From Halalkalicoccus jeotgali B3 (GTDB taxonomy: Archaea > Halobacteriota > Halobacteria > Halobacteriales > Halalkalicoccaceae): DNA of 64,000 nt. Positions within the stretch are counted from its first letter, which is position 1. Each line of letters starts with the position of its first letter. The stretch spans positions 806,001 through 870,000 of the forward strand of contig NC_014297.1 in NCBI RefSeq assembly GCF_000196895.1, written 5' to 3'. This document shows, piece after piece, positions 58,715-64,000 of the stretch. A program made the position numbers and the translations under genes. The notes beneath the pieces are model-generated. The model saw only the letters and a list, made by a program, of their open reading frames with translations, searched no databases and had not been told where the DNA came from.

Positions 58715-61065
58715 GTAGCCTCACCTCCCTCGCGCATGGTCATAAGTGCAAGCACGGCGATGGCGGCGATCGCGATCACCGTGATCTCTCCGAGCGTGTC
58801 GAACCCGCGAAAGTCGACGAGGATCACGTTCACCACGTTGCTGCCGCCCCCGCCGGGGACCGCCTGCTCGGTGAAGTACCGCGCGATCGAATTGCCCCCG
58901 CCCGGTGGTGTACGCGTCGTCAGCAGGACCGTCAGGAAGACGGTCGCGCCGACGACCGCCGAAAGACCCACGTCGCGGATCGCGACCCGTCGGTCGAGGT
59001 CGCCGTAGTACTCGGGGACCTGCTCGATGATCAGCAGAAAGACGAGCAGCGCGAGCGTCTCGACGACGAGTTGCGTCAACCCGAGGTCGGGCGCGCTCGC
59101 GAGCACGTAGAAGACCGCGATCATGACCCCGAGGACCGAGACCGTGAGCACGCCCGCGATGTGCGAGGGCGCGACCGTGACCGCGACGGCCACCGCGACC
59201 CCGACGGTCAGTATCAACAGGATCGAGAGCGGGACGCCGATACCGTCGTAGGCCGGCAGCGAGACCCCGGCCACGGCGTATCCCGCAAGCGTGAGGACGC
59301 AGGCCGCGCCGAGAAACCACGTCACGTACGTGCGCAACAGGCCGTTTTGAATCGTCGGGATCACTCGCGCGCTCCCCGAGTCGAGCCCGGCGAACACTGT
59401 ATCGTACCACCAGTTCGGACGCAGGGCTCGGATCGAGGCGAGCGATCGGACGGCGTCGTGAACACGGGTGTAAAACGGGTAGGTGACTGCCCCGAGCCCG
59501 ATCGCTGCAATCGACATCACCACCGGCGGGGAGAGCGAGGTGGGCAGGCCGGCGTGCATCTCGTGGGCCTCCAGTGCGGTCGGCTCGACGGCCCAGCCGA
59601 CGAAGTTGTCGACGGCGAACTGGGGGGCGATTCCGACGAGGGCCGCGACCGCCGCGAGCACGGCCGGCGGAACCAGAAGTGTCTGGGAGGGCCGGTGGAC
59701 GGTCCCCAGCCCCTCGGGACGGGCCCCGAAAAAGAGCGCGAGGAATCGCAACGAGTACAACACCGTAAAGACGCTCGCGAACACCGCAACGAGGGGATAG
59801 AGCCACGCCAGCCCGCCCGCCGCGTGGCCGACTTCGTAGGCGGCCTCGAACAGCAATTCCTTCGAGTAAAAGCCGTTAAAGGGTGGGAATCCGGCCATAC
59901 CGAGTGCTGCGATGACGGTAATGAGCGCCGTGAACGGCAGATCATGGCGAAGCCCGCCCAACTCGTCGATCCGTCGGGTGCCGACCTCGTGGGAGACGAT
60001 CCCGGCGACGAGAAAGAGCGGGGCCTTGAACAGCGCGTGGTTCAGCAGGTGAAAGACCCCGGCCTCGCCACCGTAGGGAACCGTAAAGCCGAAGCCGGCG
60101 ATCATCAACCCGAGATGGCTCGCCGTCGAATAGGCGAGCAGCTCCTTGATGTCGGTCGCGGCGACCGCAAGCATGGCGGTGATGGCCATGGTCGCAAGCC
60201 CGAGGGTCGCGAACAACAACATCCACTCGGAACTCTCCAAGAGTGGCCTGAGCCGCCCGACGAGGTAGACGCCGACTTTCACCATCGTCGCCGAGTGGAG
60301 GAACGCGGAGACGGGCGTAGGCGCCTCCATCGCGTTGGGCAGCCAGAAGTGAAGCGGGACCTGCGCGGATTTCGAGGCCGCCCCAACTGCGATCAGGGCC
60401 AACACGGGAACGAACAGGCCCGCCTCCCGCAGCGCCGCCCGCATCGCTTCGGGCTCTTCGAGCATCGCGGTCAGCGAGAGGGTCTCGGTTCCGAGCGCGC
60501 TCCCGGAGACGACGAACAGCGCGAGAAACCCCACGAGGACGAACAGCCCGCCCCCGACCGTGACGACCATCGCCATCCGGGCGGCGTACTGTGAGGACGC
60601 CTCCTCGGAGTGGTGGCCGATCAGCAGGAACGAACAGACGCTCGTCAGCTCCCAGAACAGAAAGAGCGCGATCAGATCCCCCGCCAGCGCGACCCCGAGG
60701 ATCGAACCCATAAAGGCGAGCAGCGCCCCGTAGTACCGGACCAGTCCACTCTCTCCGTGCATATACCCTACCGAGTAGGTAAACACCAGCGCGCCGATCC
60801 CACTTGCGAGCAGGGCGAAAAGTAGCGCCCAGCCGTCGACGTGGAGTTCGAACGCGACGCCAAGCGCCGGGATCCACGGGATCGAGACGGTCGCCTCGGT
60901 GCCGACAAGCGTCGACAGAAGTCCGAAGCAGACGAGCGCGACACCCACCCCGACGTAGCCCGTTCGCTCCCCGAGCGGCCGGTAGAGGGCGGGAATCAGT
61001 GCCGCGCTGAAAAAGGGCAGACAGATCACGAGGAACGCGACCTCGGGTCCCGGGGAGAAAGCCAT
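58711..61065 (-). CDS. mnhA: Cation/proton antiporter subunit MnhA (ND5/NuoL-like)
   Basis: The 784-residue first subunit has about 20 membrane segments. The NuoL-like part runs to about 500: LFLFWELTSVCSFLLIGHH with the conserved Glu, KSAQVPLHFWLPNAMEAPTP with the lysine, and LLNHALFKAPLFLVAGIVSHE. The remaining 280 residues correspond to the MrpA C-terminal MbhD/MbhE-like region (VTVAPSHIAGVLTVSVLGVM and LTQLVVETLALLVFLLII). It is the first gene of mnhABCDEFG; the operon probably starts at its own upstream promoter facing the methylase gene. Confidence 0.95.
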   Translation of the reverse strand: MAFSPGPEVAFLVICLPFFSAALIPALYRPLGERTGYVGVGVALVCFGLLSTLVGTEATVSIPWIPALGVAFELHVDGWALLFALLASGIGALVFTYSVGYMHGESGLVRYYGALLAFMGSILGVALAGDLIALFLFWELTSVCSFLLIGHHSEEASSQYAARMAMVVTVGGGLFVLVGFLALFVVSGSALGTETLSLTAMLEEPEAMRAALREAGLFVPVLALIAVGAASKSAQVPLHFWLPNAMEAPTPVSAFLHSATMVKVGVYLVGRLRPLLESSEWMLLFATLGLATMAITAMLAVAATDIKELLAYSTASHLGLMIAGFGFTVPYGGEAGVFHLLNHALFKAPLFLVAGIVSHEVGTRRIDELGGLRHDLPFTALITVIAALGMAGFPPFNGFYSKELLFEAAYEVGHAAGGLAWLYPLVAVFASVFTVLYSLRFLALFFGARPEGLGTVHRPSQTLLVPPAVLAAVAALVGIAPQFAVDNFVGWAVEPTALEAHEMHAGLPTSLSPPVVMSIAAIGLGAVTYPFYTRVHDAVRSLASIRALRPNWWYDTVFAGLDSGSARVIPTIQNGLLRTYVTWFLGAACVLTLAGYAVAGVSLPAYDGIGVPLSILLILTVGVAVAVAVTVAPSHIAGVLTVSVLGVMIAVFYVLASAPDLGLTQLVVETLALLVFLLIIEQVPEYYGDLDRRVAIRDVGLSAVVGATVFLTVLLTTRTPPGGGNSIARYFTEQAVPGGGGSNVVNVILVDFRGFDTLGEITVIAIAAIAVLALMTMREGGEAT

Positions 61066-61212
61066 ACAAGTATGCTGGCCGTCGGTCGGCCTTAGCTATT
61101 GTCCATTCGTCCGAACCCACCCCCGGCTCACACCGCGCCGGTCGATGTCGACCCCGTTTAATCAAGATACACGATAGGAGCATATAACCCGCTGGGGACG
61201 AACGGATCGTGT

Positions 61213-62244
61213 ATGCGGACCGAACACGCCCTCCACGTCGGCGACGCGCGCGACCTCGCGTTACCCGACGAATCGGTCGATCTGGTCGTCACCTCGCCGC
61301 CGTATCCGATGATCGAGATGTGGGACGACGTGTTCGCCGGCCTCGATCCCGGGATCGAGGAGATGCTCGCCGCCGGGGAGGGCGAGCGGGCCTTCGAGTC
61401 GATGCACGCGATCCTCGATGCGGTTTGGGACGAACTCGAGCGCGTACTCCGGGAGGGTGCGATCGCCTGCATCAACGTCGGGGACGCGACCCGCACCGTC
61501 GAAAACACCTTTCAGACGTACCCGAACCACGTCCGGATTACCGAGGCGTTTCGCGACCGGGGGTTCGTCTCGCTTCCGGGAATCCTCTGGCGGAAACCCA
61601 CGAACAGCACGGCGAAGTTCATGGGCTCGGGGATGGTCCCGACCAACGCCTATCCGACCCTCGAACACGAACACGTGCTGATCTTTCGGAAGGGTGGCCC
61701 CCGCCGTTTCGAACCCCACTTGGAGTCCCGCTACGAGAGTGCGTACTTCTGGGAGGAGCGAAACCGGTGGTTCTCGGATCTCTGGAGCGATATCAAGGGG
61801 GTCGACCAGCGTCTCGACGGCGAGGCACGCGAGCGCTCGGGGGCGTTCCCCTTCGAACTACCCTACCGGCTGATCAACATGTTCTCGATCCACGAGGATA
61901 CGGTCTGTGACCCGTTTTGGGGGACCGGAACGACGACGCTGGCGGCGATGGTCGCCGGGCGCGAGTCGGTGGGCCACGAACTCGATCCCGGGCTGGTCGA
62001 GGCGTTCGACGGGCGACTCGCGGACCTCCCCGCGTTCTCCCGGGAGGTGATCGAGAACCGCCTCGCGGACCACAGGGCCTTCGTCGAGCGGGTGGGTGCG
62101 GAGGAACTCGGCTACGACGCCGTCCACTACGAGTTCCCAGTCCGGACGAAACAGGAACGAACCCTCCGACTGTACGCCGTCGAGACGATCGAGGAAACCG
62201 ACGCGGGCTACGAGATCACTCATCGACCCGCCGACGCCGAGTGA
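61213..62244 (+). CDS. Orphan DNA methyltransferase (beta-class, CTAG-type candidate)
   Basis: The 343-residue protein has motif IV TSPPYP at 27-32 and, later, the SAM-binding motif DPFWGTGTTTLAAM starting at Asp233. This circular order is the beta class of N4-cytosine or N6-adenine methylases. The length and HALHVGDARDLALPDESVDL start fit the haloarchaeal conserved orphan methylase (Zim type, known to act at CTAG). No restriction endonuclease gene is next to it. It is divergent from mnhA. The target sequence is inferred from family knowledge only. Confidence 0.85.
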   Translation: MRTEHALHVGDARDLALPDESVDLVVTSPPYPMIEMWDDVFAGLDPGIEEMLAAGEGERAFESMHAILDAVWDELERVLREGAIACINVGDATRTVENTFQTYPNHVRITEAFRDRGFVSLPGILWRKPTNSTAKFMGSGMVPTNAYPTLEHEHVLIFRKGGPRRFEPHLESRYESAYFWEERNRWFSDLWSDIKGVDQRLDGEARERSGAFPFELPYRLINMFSIHEDTVCDPFWGTGTTTLAAMVAGRESVGHELDPGLVEAFDGRLADLPAFSREVIENRLADHRAFVERVGAEELGYDAVHYEFPVRTKQERTLRLYAVETIEETDAGYEITHRPADAE

Positions 62245-62295
62245 GGGACGAAAACGGGGGCCAACGTTTTTCTAGCGGGTCGTCATAGAAGAGTC

Positions 62296-62970
62296 ATGAA
62301 GTTCGTTATCGTCGGCTACGGACGGGTCGGAATGCGGACGGCGCGAATCCTCGACGAAGAGGGTCACGAGGTCTTCATCGTCGACAACGACCACGACAAG
62401 GTCGAGCGCGCCCGGAAGGCCGGATTCGACGTCGTCGAGGGCGACGGCAGCAACGAGACGATCCTCGAGGAGGTCGGTGTCGAGAGTGCGGACGCGCTGG
62501 CGGGACTGACGGGCGACCTCAATACCAACTTCGCGGCCTGCATGGTCGGCAAGCACCACGACTGTCGGACGGTCATGCGGATCGACCACGACTACCGCGA
62601 GGAGATCTACCAGAAGTACGCGGACGACGTCGACGAGATCGTCTACCCCGAGCGACTGGGCGCGGCGGGCGCGAAAACCGCGCTGCTCGGGGGCGATTTC
62701 AACCTCGTGGCCGACCTGACCGAACGCCTCCAGCTTATCACCATCTCCGTGCCCGAGGAGTCGCCTGCGATCGGAAAACGCGTCAGCGAGATCGATCTCC
62801 CGGACGGGGCGCGAATCTACGCACACGGAACGAACCATGGAGCGATGACGATCCCGCTGCCACGAACGTCGATCGATGAGGGCGATAGCGTCGCCGTCAT
62901 CGTCGAGCAAGAGAGTGTGGAGGGTGTCAGGACGGCGCTCCTCGGAACCGAGGAGCCCGTGGGCGCGTGA
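62296..62970 (+). CDS. TrkA-like potassium channel/transport regulator (RCK domains)
   Basis: The 224-residue protein is an RCK N domain (KFVIVGYGRVGMRTARILDE with the dinucleotide glycines, VFIVDNDHDKVERARKAGF with the ribose-binding Asp) followed from about 140 by an RCK C domain. It has no membrane segment, so it would act as a cytosolic gating ring for a separate potassium channel or TrkH-type transporter that is not in the window. Osmotic potassium control fits the halophilic lifestyle. A G-rich run follows the stop. Confidence 0.9.
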   Translation: MKFVIVGYGRVGMRTARILDEEGHEVFIVDNDHDKVERARKAGFDVVEGDGSNETILEEVGVESADALAGLTGDLNTNFAACMVGKHHDCRTVMRIDHDYREEIYQKYADDVDEIVYPERLGAAGAKTALLGGDFNLVADLTERLQLITISVPEESPAIGKRVSEIDLPDGARIYAHGTNHGAMTIPLPRTSIDEGDSVAVIVEQESVEGVRTALLGTEEPVGA

Positions 62971-63037
62971 CGTGTGGGTGGGTGGGGGAGTGATCTCGCG
63001 CCCTATAGAGGCAATCGACCCGTTGAGACTTAAGGTT

Positions 63038-63157
63038 ATGTCAGACGATCGCACGACGCATATCAGCTGGTGGGAGTTGTTCGAGCGCGCCGACCCGACC
63101 GTCGAGCGCGAGACGATCCGGCGACGACTTGCCGACCTCCGCGATGAACGAGCCTGA
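63038..63157 (+). CDS. 39-residue partner of the PIN-domain gene
   Basis: The tiny product (MSDDRTTHISWWELFERADP... with the end RETIRRRLADLRDERA) is one or two helices, the second half like a short arginine-rich recognition helix. It overlaps the following PIN-domain gene by 14 bases, so the two are translationally coupled. That layout resembles an antitoxin before a toxin, but no complete DNA-binding domain is present and the frame is short enough to be a chance reading. Confidence 0.5.
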   Translation: MSDDRTTHISWWELFERADPTVERETIRRRLADLRDERA

Positions 63158-63614
63158 TCTCACCCGCGTGGTCGTCGACGCCGACGTCCTCGTTGCCGAT
63201 CTCGCGGGCGACGGGGCCGCCCGCGAGGCGATGGACTGCATCAGGCGCCACTCGTGGCTCACGCTCGTCGTCACGGAGCGACTGCTCGAGGACGCCCAGA
63301 CGGTGATCCGCGACCTGTGGGACGCCGACCTCGCACTCGCGTGGCGCGACCGAATCGAGGACCTCGCACGGACCGTCGAGCAGCCCCCGGGCGACCACCC
63401 CGCACTCGCGGCGGCCTACCACGGCGACGCCGCCCAGATCCTCTCCTTCGACGAGGAACTCCGGAGCGTGCGGACGGGTGCTCGACTCAAGGCCCGCCTC
63501 TCGACGACCGTTCGCTCCCCCGATGCCTTTCTGACGGTCTTCGACCCCGAACGGCTCTATCCGGTGGTGGCGGACGAACCCTATCCAGGGCCCGATCTGG
63601 ACCCCCGAGACTAG
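63144..63614 (+). CDS. PIN-domain-like protein
   Basis: The 156-residue protein starts at MNEPDLTRVVVDADVLVADL. The first PIN acid is in VVVDADV (Asp12, Asp14), VVTERLLEDAQ has Glu45, and ILSFDEELRSV has Asp103, a set of acids spaced as in PIN endonucleases. A short C-terminal extension ends PYPGPDLDPRD. PIN proteins cleave RNA in toxin-antitoxin systems or in rRNA processing. The small partner upstream supports, but does not prove, a toxin role. Confidence 0.72.
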   Translation: MNEPDLTRVVVDADVLVADLAGDGAAREAMDCIRRHSWLTLVVTERLLEDAQTVIRDLWDADLALAWRDRIEDLARTVEQPPGDHPALAAAYHGDAAQILSFDEELRSVRTGARLKARLSTTVRSPDAFLTVFDPERLYPVVADEPYPGPDLDPRD

Positions 63615-63653
63615 CCACAACAAATATATATTCTTATTTCTATATTCAATATT

Positions 63654-63863
63654 ATGTTAAGTGTGGTAGGTAAAGAACGAACCGGAGCAGCGATATTCGG
63701 CGGCGTGGCGATCAGCGGGCTGATGGTCGTCCTCGTCGCGGTCGGTCTGGCCGGGGTCGTCGGACCGGCACTCGGGACCGGAACGACGACCGCCGACGCC
63801 GGGCCGCCGATCGCCGCCGTCGGCGTCCTGCTCTCGACGGTCGCACTCGCTCGCTCGGGCTGA
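63654..63863 (+). CDS. Small two-helix membrane protein
   Basis: The 69-residue product has two hydrophobic segments: AAIFGGVAISGLMVVLVAVG and PPIAAVGVLLSTVALARS. The intervening loop is small and Gly/Thr-rich (GTGTTTADAG). A strongly AT-rich promoter (AATATATATTC, TTCAATATT) lies just upstream. The family is common in haloarchaea with no assigned function. Confidence 0.68.
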   Translation: MLSVVGKERTGAAIFGGVAISGLMVVLVAVGLAGVVGPALGTGTTTADAGPPIAAVGVLLSTVALARSG

Positions 63864-64000
63864 TCAGCGTTCGGCCAGCCAGTCGCCGAACGCCGCGAGC
63901 GCGCGCCCGCGGTGAGAAACGGCGTTTTTCTCCTCGGGGCTCATCTCGGCGAACGTCTGCCCGCGGTGTTCGAAAATCGGATCGTAGCCAAAGCCGCCCG
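63864..64000 (-). CDS. Non-canonical purine NTP pyrophosphatase, C-terminal end only
   Basis: Only the last 45 codons are visible; the rest lies beyond the right edge. [19 protein letters not shown] is the RdgB/HAM1 signature, and [18 protein letters not shown] has the lysine and SHR motif that bind the nucleotide. The enzyme removes inosine and xanthosine triphosphates. The end (DWLAER) is normal. It faces the two-helix membrane gene tail-to-tail. Confidence 0.9.
   Translation of the reverse strand, partial: GGFGYDPIFEHRGQTFAEMSPEEKNAVSHRGRALAAFGDWLAER

Noticed and set aside
1-64000. CRISPR array, insertion sequence, rRNA or origin
   Set aside because: No regularly spaced repeats, transposase motifs, rRNA-like sequence or Orc/Cdc6 gene was recognised anywhere in the window.

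Overview
The window is a high-GC chromosomal segment from a haloarchaeon (class Halobacteria). The evidence is acidic proteins throughout, Tat (SRRDFL-type) rather than Sec signals on exported proteins, the archaeal/eukaryal-type ribosomal proteins eL40, eS8 and eS19, a class I lysyl-tRNA synthetase, a PDCD5-type protein, TATA-box promoters with short or absent leaders, and a CTAG-type orphan methylase candidate. The genus cannot be fixed from this sequence alone. No insertion sequence, integrase, CRISPR array, rRNA or replication origin was seen.

Layout. 1-6.4 kb: cut-off arylsulfotransferase-like gene, CNNM/CBS membrane protein, UspA, a Tat-exported unknown, a glutaredoxin plus cysteine-free redoxin pair, HAD and SDR enzymes, a haloarchaeal regulator-like protein. 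6.5-16.6 kb: aldehyde:ferredoxin oxidoreductase, a sodium/solute symporter divergent from an agmatinase-family ureohydrolase, a CPA/RCK antiporter, an acyl-CoA synthetase and a metallo-beta-lactamase hydrolase. 16.7-22.5 kb: serS, MFS, Tsr3, a DUF3311/SSS transporter pair, eL40, tRNA-Leu. 22.8-28.4 kb: complete phosphate regulon pstS-pstC-pstA-pstB-phoU with a divergent AbrB-PhoU regulator. 28.5-44.3 kb: information-processing and cofactor genes (eS8, pyrF, hisS, PDCD5, eS19, thiL, two site-2 proteases, MobB-MoaE, pyrH, lysS). 44.3-53.2 kb: a PitA-like haem protein, aldo/keto reductase, acyltransferase, Nmad3-like protein, tRNA-Gly, nadE, tRNA-Thr. 53.2-54.65 kb: a short strongly AT-rich island with one PLD-like gene. 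54.6-61.1 kb: zinc finger, pterin dehydratase and the seven-gene Mnh/Mrp antiporter operon mnhABCDEFG. 61.2-64 kb: orphan DNA methylase, TrkA/RCK protein, a PIN-domain gene overlapping a 39-residue partner, and the 3' end of an inosine triphosphatase gene.

How the genes work together. Two clusters are clear functional units: the high-affinity phosphate uptake and signalling locus, and the Mrp cation/proton antiporter, which together with the CPA antiporter and TrkA-like protein fits ion homeostasis in brine. The remainder is mostly compact, gene-dense housekeeping DNA with frequent 1-4 base start/stop overlaps.

Most unusual content: the AT-rich island directly behind tRNA-Thr with a single two-part protein (helical repeat half plus degenerate PLD half); four perfect or near-perfect small-loop hairpins packed into 120 bases beside tRNA-Gly; and the PIN gene with a tiny overlapping partner. 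The first is the best candidate for an undescribed system, probably a one-gene defence or mobile-element cargo function, but this is inference.
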